DNA of 64,000 nt from Aminipila terrae (GTDB taxonomy: Bacteria; Bacillota; Clostridia; Peptostreptococcales; Anaerovoracaceae), in contig NZ_CP047591.1 of NCBI RefSeq assembly GCF_010120715.1, forward strand, positions 310,001 through 374,000, read 5' to 3'. How positions within the stretch are numbered: the stretch's first letter is position 1; each line of letters opens with the position of its first letter. A program made the translations under genes and the position numbers. The notes beneath the pieces were generated by a model. It was not told the DNA's origin. It ran no database searches and saw nothing but the letters and a program-made list of their open reading frames with translations. Positions 1-8,264 of this stretch are shown here, in pieces.

Positions 1-487
1 CTCCCGTTTCTTTCAATTCATTTAAGCATGAGTTAAGTGCAGATTTTACAGATGAAATTTCTCCTGTAAAAATCAAAAATCCTTTTCCCCCCAGTCCTCT
101 TGCTATTCTGATCTCCATTAACCTGACATTGGAGGCCTTTGCTGCAATATCTCCAGCTGTAACTGCTGTCAATGCAGAAATAGTTTCAATAATACCTAAT
201 GCGGAGACATGGTTAATTTCGGCTGTCCCCGAAATTGCAGCAGGCAATGATTCATGTACGTTATTTATAATGTGATATCCTACTAAAAAGGTTTCTGCTT
301 TTCCCACTCCTGCTTTCACTGAATTCTTTACAGCGCCTACATTGCCCTCAACAATAATTATGTATTTTCCCGGACATATTGGCGTTGCCAGAAGCAATTC
401 CACACTGGCCGCTTTTAGCATTTCATCTGCAGTTTCCATTCCTACGGGAATACTCTTTAATTCTACTAAGCCAATTGATTGTCCCAT
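1..487 (-). CDS. pduT: PduT-like tandem BMC shell protein (partial, C-terminus beyond window)
   Basis: About 162 residues are visible, opening MGQSIGLVELKSIPVGMETA, with a second BMC domain starting near residue 93 (ALGIIETISALTAVTAGDIA). Two BMC domains in one chain form pseudohexameric trimers. In the PduT family the trimer pore carries a [4Fe-4S] cluster held by one cysteine per chain. The matching residue here is Cys38 in TPICPGKY. The gene is last in view of the pdu operon and would pair with PduS to pass electrons through the shell. The start ATG follows GAGG at a normal distance. The 3' end is cut by the window edge. Confidence 0.9.
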   Translation of the reverse strand, partial: MGQSIGLVELKSIPVGMETADEMLKAASVELLLATPICPGKYIIIVEGNVGAVKNSVKAGVGKAETFLVGYHIINNVHESLPAAISGTAEINHVSALGIIETISALTAVTAGDIAAKASNVRLMEIRIARGLGGKGFLIFTGEISSVKSALNSCLNELKETG

Positions 488-517
488 GAGCTACCTCTTC
501 TTTCATAAATAAATTAA

Positions 518-1390
518 TTAAGCAAATAATATCGTAACTGCAAACATTAATATCATAATAGTTGTCGCAGGAGGATCTATATGAGTATCACAATGACTGT
601 TAAATGTCTTTAAGATAAAGTCACCCACAACAGCCCCCAATATTCCGAAAATGACTCCCATAACCGGATTCCCGGACCACACTGCAGCACAGGCTGCAGG
701 ATAAGCTATATGATGTGTAGCCGGGCAGGCAAATCCAGTCTGGGTGAATATCAGAGAAGCAGCTGCTATACCAAAGCAAACAATTGGAAAGGATCTCATA
801 AGTGCCGGGTCTGTTCCCACATTTAACATCTGTGCAGAAACAAAACCAACGGCAGCACCGATACCCAATCCCAGCACTACATTGCAGAAAAACCCTTTTC
901 CACCTGTAAAATATTCTCTTCTGCCTTCCCCTTCATATTTCCCAGTAAGGCCCGTTGATCCAAACATCAGTCTGGTTATAACTGCAAGTATGACAACGGT
1001 GGTTCCCGGCCAGTCTGACGGAAGATTAATGGCTGCAAAAAACTGGTATATCAGCATACCTGCTAATCCAAAGATGCCACCTACAAGAAGAGTCATGGGA
1101 TCTCCCGTTCCGTATAAAGAGGATAATATATCCGTACCACTTCCAAGTTTTTTTGTTTTACATGCATAGCCAGCAGCGGCAACACCACCTGCAAAGGCTA
1201 CATGTGGCCCTAAATATGCGCCAAAAGCCACAAATCCAACTGTCACATCCGTTGCTCCTGCCAAAGCAGCTGTACCTCCTGCTATAGCAATAAGCCCTGT
1301 CAATATAAATGCCGGAAGAGCTCCAATATATGCGCCAATTACTCCTCCACCAAAAGCTGCTATTACCAGTAACCATTGTAAATTTTCCAT
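518..1390 (-). CDS. Polytopic membrane protein of the pdu operon, function unknown
   Basis: This is a 290-residue hydrophobic protein with about eight glycine/alanine-rich membrane segments, starting at the N-terminus (MENLQWLLVIAAFGG). Charged loops include a KYEGEGRREYFTGGKG stretch near residue 155. A conserved-looking Cys/His loop (FACPATHHIAYP) lies near residue 220, and HCDTHIDPP lies just before the last helix. I do not recognise a named family. It sits 34 bp after pduS and 30 bp before pduT, in the same operon with its own GGAAGG ribosome site. A substrate or product channel, or a membrane partner for the PduS/PduT electron path, are both guesses. Confidence 0.8.
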   Translation of the reverse strand: MENLQWLLVIAAFGGGVIGAYIGALPAFILTGLIAIAGGTAALAGATDVTVGFVAFGAYLGPHVAFAGGVAAAGYACKTKKLGSGTDILSSLYGTGDPMTLLVGGIFGLAGMLIYQFFAAINLPSDWPGTTVVILAVITRLMFGSTGLTGKYEGEGRREYFTGGKGFFCNVVLGLGIGAAVGFVSAQMLNVGTDPALMRSFPIVCFGIAAASLIFTQTGFACPATHHIAYPAACAAVWSGNPVMGVIFGILGAVVGDFILKTFNSHCDTHIDPPATTIMILMFAVTILFA

Positions 1391-1424
1391 ACGCTGTTCC
1401 TTCCTTTTCTTAAATTGAATCCTG

Positions 1425-2749
1425 TTATACCTGTATACTAATACTGTCAGTACCTACACTCGTAACCGTCCCTGACATACTGGCATGAATATTACTTCCT
1501 AGTTTTCCTTCAGAAATTTTTCCTATTAAATCGCCTTTACTTACTAAGTCTCCTACTTTTACCACAGGCTCTGCCGGTACACCAGTATGCTGCTTCAATG
1601 GAATGAATACATTGCTAAACTTTTTTTCTAAAGGAACCATTGGTGCCGGCTTATCATAGGAACTAAGCCCTAATCTGGCAATCAGTTTATTGACAGGAAA
1701 CTTTTTATATTCCCTGAAAGCTGCTGATTTTTCTGGTTTATTATTAAGAGAATTCCTTATCCCTGCTTTTGCCATTTCACCTTTTAAGATTCCGTTTATT
1801 TTCCAAGGCTGCAGATTCTGCACACAGGCATATTCACATAACCTGCATCCGCAGCACAGAAACGCATTCACTGGTGTCACTTTACTGTCACAGACTTTCC
1901 CATAACTTGCTATACGAATCAGTTTATGAGGTTCAATCCGGTGACCTAACAAACCCCTCGGGCATACTTCTGAACAAAGGCTGCAATGCATACATGCAGT
2001 TTTTGCTTCCCGCATCATATGGGATACATCCTTAGTTAAACTGTTAACTAAAGAGTGATTTTCAGGCAGTACAATAAGCCCTTTTACAGTTTTTGTAATT
2101 ACATCATCCTGGGAAATGAGTTTTCCCATCATGGGGCCTCCATTTATAATTACATAATCCTTTACTGTTGGCCCCCAGCTAAATCAATAGCCTCTTTCAC
2201 CGTTATTCCCAGAGGAACTTTCACCGTTATTCTGTTTACTACCTCCCCTGTAACCGTTAAATATTTATCCGTTACATTCTGCCCATTGACACACGCCTCG
2301 TAAACATTGATTGCCGTTTCTACATTTGTAACAATAACTCCTACATTTAAAGGTATTCCACCTTCTGGTACAATTCTTCCAGTAACTTCATACACCACTA
2401 CCTGCTCATCCCCTGCCGGATAAAAGTTATCCAGAAAATACAATTTTAACTTAGGATAATTCTTTAGCAGAGCCCTTAATGCGGCTTCTGCATCATGGTA
2501 TTTTCTTTTTAATGCTATAACCCCTTCCCTGGCCCCTACATGATTAACGATTAACTGCAGGGCTGCAAGAAGTTTTTCAGCCTCCTTGGCCATCAGTTGC
2601 TGGTCCACTCTGAGTAAAGGTTCACACTCTGCACCATTGACAATTACATATTCAGCTTTTGCATTGTACTTTACATGGCTGGGAAATCCTGCACCTCCTG
2701 CGCCTACAATCCCCGCTTGTTCTGCCAAAGCTGTCAAACTTTTTTCCAT
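1425..2749 (-). pseudogene. pduS: PduS-like RnfC-type electron-transfer protein, interrupted by an apparent -1 frameshift
   Basis: The 5' part (2162-2749, 195 aa) carries the RnfC/Nqo1-type nucleotide and flavin region with GIVGAGGAGFPSHVK and NGAECEPLLR. The 3' part (1425-2132) carries two ferredoxin motifs, CMHCSLCSEVCP and CCGCRLCEYAC, and a C-terminal RnfC hybrid-sandwich domain. The frames meet at a run of five G (coding strand; 2172-2176). Adding one G gives a continuous GGPTVKDYVIINGGPMMGK, which is typical of PduS. Rejoined, the length is about 440 residues, close to known PduS. PduS is a flavin/Fe-S protein that binds PduT and is thought to reduce cobalamin for PduO or recycle NADH. 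The break is either a sequencing indel or real inactivation. Confidence 0.88.
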
Positions 2750-2764
2750 ACTGCTACCTCACCT

Positions 2765-4171
2765 TTACCTTACATCTAATCCTCCTACAAGTACGCATCT
2801 TCGTTTTCTGGCAAAAGACTTTGCAGATGTAAGGCCCTCTCCTGTAGGACCTGCAATAGTAAAGGTTGTATAGCCTTCGCCACCTACTCCAATACCTGCA
2901 TAAGAAGGGCCATTTTTAACAAAAATAGTTGTCTGTATCAATTTAGCCATCTTAGTAAGTTTATCTACATTTCTGGAATGCATCATAGCCGTATGCCTGT
3001 TGCCATGCTCTGCCTGAATGGCCAGCTCAATGGCTTCATCAACGTCATTTACACGTACCACAGGCAGTATAGGCATCATCAGCTCCGTTTGTACAAAGGG
3101 GTGTTCTCTTGGTGTTTCCATAATAATTACTTTTATTTCCGGACCTACCTGAATTCCCACATAGGAAAGTATGTACTGTGCGCTTTTCCCTACGAAGCTT
3201 GTTTTCGGGCCACCATTTTCATTTATGACCAACCCTTCCAGCTGCCTTATGAGAGCGGAGTCTTTCACTTCATAAGCTCCAGATTTTTTCATATTAAAAA
3301 TCAGATAATCTGCAATTGAATCTACTGCTATCACTTCTTTTTCTGCTATACATGGCAGATTGTTGTCAAAGCTACATCCTGCAATAATATCAGAGGCTGC
3401 TTTTTCTATATCAGCAGTTTCATCCACCACTACAGGAGGATTTCCTGCTCCTGCTCCAATTGCTTTTTTCCCGCTTGAAAGTACCGTTTTAACAATAGCA
3501 GGGCCTCCTGTTGCAACAAGCATTCTTACCTTAGGATTTTCCATCATCTTGTTTGTATTTTCAATGGAAGGTTCTTTTACTGTTACAATAAGATTTCTGG
3601 GTGCTCCAGCCTCTTCAAGCCCTTTATTAATCATTTTTATTAATGTCAGTGATACATTTTTTGCTCTTGGATGAGGACTGAATATAACAGAATTTCCTGC
3701 CGCAAGCATGCCGATCGAATTGCAGATTATAGTTTCTGTTGGATTGGTAGTTGGAGCTATTGCACCAATTACACCAAAAGGGGAGTATTCTACAATGGTC
3801 AGTCCATCATCACCAGTCATTGCCTCTGTGGTTAAGTCTTCAATTCCTGGGCTCTTTGTGGCTGCTAAAGAATTTTTAACCAGTTTATGTTCATACTTTC
3901 CCATACCTGTTTCTTCAACTGCCATCTGGGATATCAGCTCCAGATTTTCTTTCTTTAAGACTACATCACGGATTACCTGCACGTATTTTGCTCTTTCTGA
4001 CATGCTGCAACCCAGATATTTTCTCTGTGCCACAGCCGCAGCCTCTGCTGCATCATCCATATTTTCAAATATTCCGTAACTATAATCTTCATTTAATGAT
4101 GAGGCATTTTCATTTACACTGTTGATTACCTTTTTTACCAATGCCTCTACCATGTTTACATCTATATTCAT
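2765..4171 (-). CDS. pduP: CoA-acylating propionaldehyde dehydrogenase PduP
   Basis: The product (468 aa) oxidises propionaldehyde (or 3-hydroxypropionaldehyde) to the acyl-CoA with NAD+ inside the microcompartment. The aldehyde dehydrogenase fold is clear: TNPTETIICNSIGMLAAGN near 142-160, and the catalytic cysteine Cys274 in NNLPCIAEKE. The first ~20 residues (MNIDVNMVEALVKKVINSVN) form an amphipathic helix followed by a linker, as expected of an encapsulation peptide. The start ATG lies behind AGGAGG, 2 bp after the pduO stop, so the two genes are probably translationally linked. Length and motifs match Salmonella PduP well. Confidence 0.96.
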   Translation of the reverse strand: MNIDVNMVEALVKKVINSVNENASSLNEDYSYGIFENMDDAAEAAAVAQRKYLGCSMSERAKYVQVIRDVVLKKENLELISQMAVEETGMGKYEHKLVKNSLAATKSPGIEDLTTEAMTGDDGLTIVEYSPFGVIGAIAPTTNPTETIICNSIGMLAAGNSVIFSPHPRAKNVSLTLIKMINKGLEEAGAPRNLIVTVKEPSIENTNKMMENPKVRMLVATGGPAIVKTVLSSGKKAIGAGAGNPPVVVDETADIEKAASDIIAGCSFDNNLPCIAEKEVIAVDSIADYLIFNMKKSGAYEVKDSALIRQLEGLVINENGGPKTSFVGKSAQYILSYVGIQVGPEIKVIIMETPREHPFVQTELMMPILPVVRVNDVDEAIELAIQAEHGNRHTAMMHSRNVDKLTKMAKLIQTTIFVKNGPSYAGIGVGGEGYTTFTIAGPTGEGLTSAKSFARKRRCVLVGGLDVR

Positions 4172-4173
4172 TT

Positions 4174-5187
4174 TTACTGACCTCCTGAAACCTGCTTTAA
4201 TGCAAATTGTGCAATTGCCCTGTCCTCTTCCGCACTTCCGCCGCTCACACCAATAGCACCTACCACTTTATCCTCTACTTTATATGGAATTCCTCCTCCA
4301 AAAGCAATGATCTTTCCCTCGTTAAGATTTTGAAGTCCATAGAATTCTGCACCGGGTACTATTAAATCTGCCAGCTGATCTGTGGGCATCTTTAGCGCAT
4401 TTGCTGTATAAGCTTTACTTATAGAAACCTTTATACTGATTAAAAGGGAGTCCTCCATTCTGTGAAGCAGTAATAAGTTTCCTCCCTGATCTACCGCAGA
4501 AAACACCATGGGCACATTTATCTCTCGGGCCTTATCCTCTGCATACTGAGCCATCTGTTTTATGGTTTCTAAACTAAAGGGCCTGTTCTCACTGGCGGTT
4601 TTCCATAGACCAGCTTTCTCCATAGACTTTTTTACGGCTTCTTCTACTGTGGCTTTAACTTCCTTCTGCTTCACATAGGTTTCTTCCAGCCTGGCTAGTG
4701 CATATACTGCATCAGACAGCCTGTTTATGTATTGAATTAAAATTTCTCTGATATTTTCATGCCTTCTGGCAGAAATTACAGCTCTTTCGGCTCTTCGTAT
4801 TATGGTCCTTGCTGCATGCATTGCTGCCGAAGCACTATTTACTCCTGGGATGACAAATTCAGTCTGTTTCCCCGTGGTCTCCGTACATTTATCCACAATG
4901 TCCTCTAACGCTGTTACATCCATCTCAGAGATGTTATTTCTTAAAAGGGATATTCCCTTTTCATCACTTGCCAGCTCTGCCCCAAGAACAAACAGTTTTT
5001 TCTGGATGCCACATATACATTCTTTTATATAAGGGTGTTCTGTTAGTGAATATGCCAGGCCCAGCATGGAATTTGCCTCATCCAGGGTACCATAGCACTC
5101 TACCCTGGGACTGTCCTTAGGTACCCTGGACCCGCCTACTAATCCAGTCTGGCCCTTATCTCCCGTTTTGGTGTATAAGTTTGCCAA
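4174..5187 (-). CDS. pduO: PduO: cob(I)alamin adenosyltransferase fused to a GlcG/HbpS-like domain
   Basis: Residues 1-170 are a PduO-type ATP:cob(I)alamin adenosyltransferase, with the N-terminal ATP-binding signature YTKTGDKGQTGL, the VECYGTLDEANS segment and IIRRAERAVIS. They make the adenosylcobalamin needed by the dehydratase. Residues ~200-337 are a GlcG/HbpS (DUF336) domain with GGNLLLLHRMEDSLLISI and GGGIPY, found in PduO proteins where haem or cobalamin binding has been suggested. The start appears to be TTG (TTG GCA AAC) preceded by AGGATG. No in-frame ATG precedes the first motif. It sits between pduN and pduP and overlaps neither. Confidence 0.95.
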   Translation of the reverse strand: MANLYTKTGDKGQTGLVGGSRVPKDSPRVECYGTLDEANSMLGLAYSLTEHPYIKECICGIQKKLFVLGAELASDEKGISLLRNNISEMDVTALEDIVDKCTETTGKQTEFVIPGVNSASAAMHAARTIIRRAERAVISARRHENIREILIQYINRLSDAVYALARLEETYVKQKEVKATVEEAVKKSMEKAGLWKTASENRPFSLETIKQMAQYAEDKAREINVPMVFSAVDQGGNLLLLHRMEDSLLISIKVSISKAYTANALKMPTDQLADLIVPGAEFYGLQNLNEGKIIAFGGGIPYKVEDKVVGAIGVSGGSAEEDRAIAQFALKQVSGGQ

Positions 5188-5200
5188 AATTCATCACATC

Positions 5201-5470
5201 CTATATATTTATTTCTACAGAATCTACAATTCCAACAATAGTTGCATCAACTGGAGTCGTAGGATTTCCCAGTGCATATTTGGCTGAACTGCCCTTGGAA
5301 ATAATAACGGTTTCTCCCGTTCCGGCACCTACTGTATCAACTGCGATTTCAGTTCTACCAACAATCTCCATGGTGTCTGATAATTCTTTAACCAGCAACA
5401 TCTTGTTTCCTGTCAGATTGTCATCTTTACGGGTTGAAACTACAGTTCCAACTACTTTTGCTAAATACAT
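5201..5470 (-). CDS. pduN: EutN/CcmL-family pentameric vertex protein PduN
   Basis: The 89-residue product begins MYLAKVVGTVVSTRKDD, the usual opening of BMC-P proteins. It continues with the family's GAGTGETVIISKGSSAKYA motif and the C-terminal DATIVGIVDSVEI. Such pentamers cap the vertices of the icosahedral shell. The start at 5470 is chosen over an in-frame ATG 18 bp upstream because AGGTGG stands just before it and family members begin at this residue. It overlaps no neighbour and lies between the flavoprotein and pduO genes. Confidence 0.93.
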   Translation of the reverse strand: MYLAKVVGTVVSTRKDDNLTGNKMLLVKELSDTMEIVGRTEIAVDTVGAGTGETVIISKGSSAKYALGNPTTPVDATIVGIVDSVEINI

Positions 5471-5484
5471 ATTAACCACCTGTT

Positions 5485-6294
5485 TCATTCCCTAATTAAC
5501 TGTATCTTTTTTCCCCGGGCAGTCTCTTCTGCCAATGTAGTTACAAGGGCATCCCTGTTAACCTTAATTACTCGGCACCCGGCATTTAATAATATATCTA
5601 CGTTTCCGATTACTTTTTTGGAAAGTACCATGCATCCAGCATTCTCACCAGCATCTCCCTTATTTTCAATGAAGGTTCCGCCTCCCGGTCCCAGATGCAG
5701 TACTTTCCTTTTAGTGCTATCATATAAGTTTTCAAGAGTAGTTAAATATGCTCCGTAAGAAGCTATTTTTTTCATGTAATCTCTTAGTTGAGCTTTTAAT
5801 GACTCTGTCATTTTATAACCTTTTGCAACACGTTCTTTATTATCTGGGCAGCATCCATCTATACCAATAATCACATTTTTCTCCCGCATCATAGCGCTGG
5901 AAATCAGCCTTGAAGCAGGTGTATCTGCTATACAACAGGCTAATTTTGCTGCTGTATTTATGGTCATTGTCGGGACTATAACTGTCTCAAAATCTTTTGC
6001 CAGTTGTTCCGGCAGTTTCTGACTGCTTTGATAAATTTCTACAGGTTGCAGGTTTTCCTGAATTTTAGATAAATCTAAAAGATATCCGGCACTCTCCGAT
6101 AAAAATACTTCAAAAATAAGTCCATCCTCTCTTAGCTTTTTTAAGTTTTTCATTGCTTCATCAAAATTCATCAACGAACCCGTAAAAACAACTAAAGCTT
6201 TTTTATGATACATGGCTATCTTTTCTGTTACTTTTTCGGCAATGTATGATATCAGAACCTCGTAAATAGCATTTTCCAAATTATCTCTTGACAT
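5485..6294 (-). CDS. Flavoprotein-like protein of the pdu operon
   Basis: The product has 269 residues. The N-terminal ~25 residues (NLENAIYEVLISYIAEKVTEKI) form an amphipathic helix that could act as an encapsulation peptide. The body resembles the flavoprotein fold of the CoaC/UbiX/DfpA type, with ALVVFTGSLMNFDEAMKN, a central ETVIVPTMTINTAAKLA and a VIIGIDGCCPDN turn. Flavoprotein genes occur in several Pdu/Eut-like compartment loci, where their role is unsettled. They may supply reduced flavin for PduS or cobalamin reduction. It takes the operon slot between pduL and pduN, where Salmonella has pduM, but it is much longer and I see no PduM similarity. Confidence 0.7.
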   Translation of the reverse strand: MSRDNLENAIYEVLISYIAEKVTEKIAMYHKKALVVFTGSLMNFDEAMKNLKKLREDGLIFEVFLSESAGYLLDLSKIQENLQPVEIYQSSQKLPEQLAKDFETVIVPTMTINTAAKLACCIADTPASRLISSAMMREKNVIIGIDGCCPDNKERVAKGYKMTESLKAQLRDYMKKIASYGAYLTTLENLYDSTKRKVLHLGPGGGTFIENKGDAGENAGCMVLSKKVIGNVDILLNAGCRVIKVNRDALVTTLAEETARGKKIQLIRE

Positions 6295-6312
6295 AATACC
6301 ACCATCTAAATG

Positions 6313-6981
6313 TCATCCTTTATTTTCTAATATCGATTCAACAATCTTCACATTTTCATTATTTTTAACATGGACTGCATTAGCCTCATCCATATCAAGA
6401 TGCATTTCAAGTGCATCTTTTTCTGAAACTCTGAGCAGGACATTTTTGAATATTGCCATTCTTTCATTTCCTGCCTCCACACTGACCCGGTCCCCGTTTT
6501 TCAGACCAAGTGTTCCGGCTATACGTGGAGGCATATGGATGTGCCTTTCCGCCACAATGGTCCCCTGGATTTTCTCTACTCTCCCTTTGGGACCTATTAT
6601 TTCCATACCAGGTGTGCCTTCCAGGTCTCCTGACTTCCTTATAGGAGCCTTAACACCAAGAACATAAGTATCACTCAAAGATATTTCTATCTGAGTCTGA
6701 TTTCTTAAAGGTCCTAAAACTCTTACTTTCTCAAATTGACCTTTAGGACCTTTTAATGTTACTACTTCTTCTGATGCATACTGACCTGGCTGTTTTAATT
6801 TCTTTACTGGGGTAAGTTCAGAGTATTTACCGAAAAGAACATCCATATCTTTTCTATCCAGGTGAACATGGCGGTTAGATATGCCAATTGGAATTTTTAT
6901 GCTCTTAGCCGAGAGTTCCTCGATTACCAACTTTGTAACCATTCTGACTAATTCTTCATTGGTTATATTCAAGGTACTCAT
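6313..6981 (-). CDS. pduL: Phosphate propanoyltransferase PduL
   Basis: PduL converts acyl-CoA plus phosphate to acyl phosphate, recycling CoA inside the shell. This 222-residue protein has both metal-binding signatures of the family: NRHVHLDRKDMDVLFG near 36-51 and ERHIHMPPRIAG near 145, where histidines bind zinc. The twin-barrel segment KQPGQYASEEVVTLKGPKG is also present. An extra N-terminal helix (ITNEELVRMVTKLVIEELSAK) precedes the core at IPIGISNRH and fits an encapsulation peptide. The ribosome site is AGGAG. It lies directly after the BMC-H shell gene. Confidence 0.96.
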   Translation of the reverse strand: MSTLNITNEELVRMVTKLVIEELSAKSIKIPIGISNRHVHLDRKDMDVLFGKYSELTPVKKLKQPGQYASEEVVTLKGPKGQFEKVRVLGPLRNQTQIEISLSDTYVLGVKAPIRKSGDLEGTPGMEIIGPKGRVEKIQGTIVAERHIHMPPRIAGTLGLKNGDRVSVEAGNERMAIFKNVLLRVSEKDALEMHLDMDEANAVHVKNNENVKIVESILENKG

Positions 6982-6999
6982 ATTCTTCTCCTATCTTTT

Positions 7000-7275
7000 T
7001 TAAAGACCTTTTGGAAGAAGATTTTCAACATCCGTATGAGGTCTTGGAATAACATGCTGAGATACAATTTCCCCAACCTTGGCAGCGGCACAGGCACCTG
7101 CATCCACAGACGCCTTTACAGCTCCTACGTCTCCTCTTACCATCACAGTTACTAATCCAGAACCAATCTTTTCATATCCAATCAGTTTCACATTTGCTGA
7201 TTTAGTCATAGCATCTGCTGCTTCAATTGCACCAACTAATCCTTTTGTTTCAATCATTCCTAATGCTTCATTCAT
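7000..7275 (-). CDS. pduJ: PduA/PduJ-type BMC-H hexameric shell protein
   Basis: This 91-residue protein has a single BMC domain: MNEALGMIETKGLVGAIEAAD, then the pore-proximal KIGSGLVTVMVRGDVGAVKAS and C-terminal HVIPRPH. It closely matches the main hexamers PduA/PduJ that tile the facets and pass substrate through the central pore. The start at 7275 is preferred to an upstream in-frame ATG because AGGAGG stands 8 bp before it. No separate PduA was found next to pduB, so this protein may serve both PduA and PduJ roles. The A-versus-J assignment is uncertain. Confidence 0.9.
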   Translation of the reverse strand: MNEALGMIETKGLVGAIEAADAMTKSANVKLIGYEKIGSGLVTVMVRGDVGAVKASVDAGACAAAKVGEIVSQHVIPRPHTDVENLLPKGL

Positions 7276-7313
7276 GATAAAATCCTCCTTTAACATATTT
7301 CATTTAAATAATC

Positions 7314-7868
7314 CTATTTTTTAGTCTTGCTGTTTTTTTTAACATTCTTTTTTTGAACCTCTTGCGGATTTTCGTCTGATTTTTTCTCCTGTACTCTCTG
7401 ATTATCTGGCTTTGCAGATTCTACATCGATATCTGTTTCGGAAGCTCCTTGTACTGACGGAGTCTCTCCTGTTTCTTCAGCCTTTTCAGGTTCTACAGGT
7501 TTTAGAATATCTTCCGCTTTTACTTCTGATTCAAAACATGGATCTTTCTGTGTATCCTGCTTTGTCACACACTCTGCTGTATATCCAACTGTATCCCTGT
7601 TTCGTATCAGAGATTCCAGGCTTGCCGACGGTCTGGCTATCACTTTGGTTCCAGCAATCTTTCCTACTTGTAAAGCAGCTGCACAGGCTGCTTCTACTGC
7701 AGCTTTTACTGCCCCCACATCTCCTTCTACTTTAATTACAGTCCTTCCTGATCCTTTAGCCAGCTCGTAACCCACTAAAGTAACATTTGCAGATTTTACA
7801 GCTGCATCTGCTGCAGTTATACCTGCAGTAAGACCTATGGTTTCGATTAAACCGAGGCTTTTTAGCAT
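7314..7868 (-). CDS. pduK: BMC-H shell protein with long charged C-terminal tail (PduK-like)
   Basis: Residues 1-~90 are a BMC domain (MLKSLGLIETIGLTAGITAAD ... GDVGAVKAAVEAACAAAL ... VIARPSASL). After it comes a ~95-residue low-complexity tail, first acidic and proline-rich (VKAEDILKPVEPEKAEETGE) and ending in lysines (KKNVKKNSKTKK). It has two cysteines close together (CVTKQDTQKDPC). PduK proteins likewise carry a C-terminal extension. The start at 7868 follows AGGAGGTGA. A role as a minor shell component that binds cargo or neighbouring compartments is inferred from the tail. Confidence 0.85.
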   Translation of the reverse strand: MLKSLGLIETIGLTAGITAADAAVKSANVTLVGYELAKGSGRTVIKVEGDVGAVKAAVEAACAAALQVGKIAGTKVIARPSASLESLIRNRDTVGYTAECVTKQDTQKDPCFESEVKAEDILKPVEPEKAEETGETPSVQGASETDIDVESAKPDNQRVQEKKSDENPQEVQKKNVKKNSKTKK

Positions 7869-7902
7869 TACCAGTTCACCTCCTTGCAAACCTGCCGCCT
7901 GC

Positions 7903-8262
7903 TTATTCCCGTAAATTTTTAAATGGCATCCTTTTCACCAGTCTGGCACCATTTGTTCCCATAGACCGGATCTTTTCCATGTCCTCATGAGTGGATATAC
8001 AAAAGAGTGGAGACTCTGCTTCTAATTTCTCATAATGTAAAGCGATATAGCCTTCTGTTATGCCTATTCCAACTCCCAGTCTGGAAGTCTGACAGGCTTC
8101 GTACGCCATTGCGATATGGTCCCTGCCATTTACCACTTTTACCTCATAAGGTATTCCTTCTTCTTCAATGCCGTGGCATATCTGGTCCAGAATATTTTCA
8201 CCGCCAAACTTTTCATTTACATGAATCATAATTGCCGGTTTTGATCCTTCACTTATTAACAT
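7903..8262 (-). CDS. pduH: Diol dehydratase reactivase small subunit PduH
   Basis: The product (119 aa from ATG 8262) matches the small subunit of the dehydratase-reactivating factor: KPAIMIHVNEKFGG, GIEEEGIPYEV, and GVGIGITEGYIALHYEKL. It pairs with PduG to swap damaged cobalamin out of the dehydratase. Its fold resembles the dehydratase beta subunit (PduD), and the same IGIxxxGxxxLH pattern is visible in both proteins here. A TTG at 8268 overlapping the pduG stop is another possible start. Coupled translation from pduG is likely. Confidence 0.93.
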   Translation of the reverse strand: MLISEGSKPAIMIHVNEKFGGENILDQICHGIEEEGIPYEVKVVNGRDHIAMAYEACQTSRLGVGIGITEGYIALHYEKLEAESPLFCISTHEDMEKIRSMGTNGARLVKRMPFKNLRE

Positions 8263-8264
8263 AA

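Noticed and set aside
744..1169. Long plus-strand frame antisense to the membrane protein gene
   Set aside because: It is a shadow of the coding frame on the minus strand, with no ribosome site and no family-like motifs.
2160..2180. Programmed -1 frameshift in pduS
   Set aside because: The site is not an X XXY YYZ slippery heptamer, and no clear downstream pseudoknot or upstream Shine-Dalgarno stimulator was seen.
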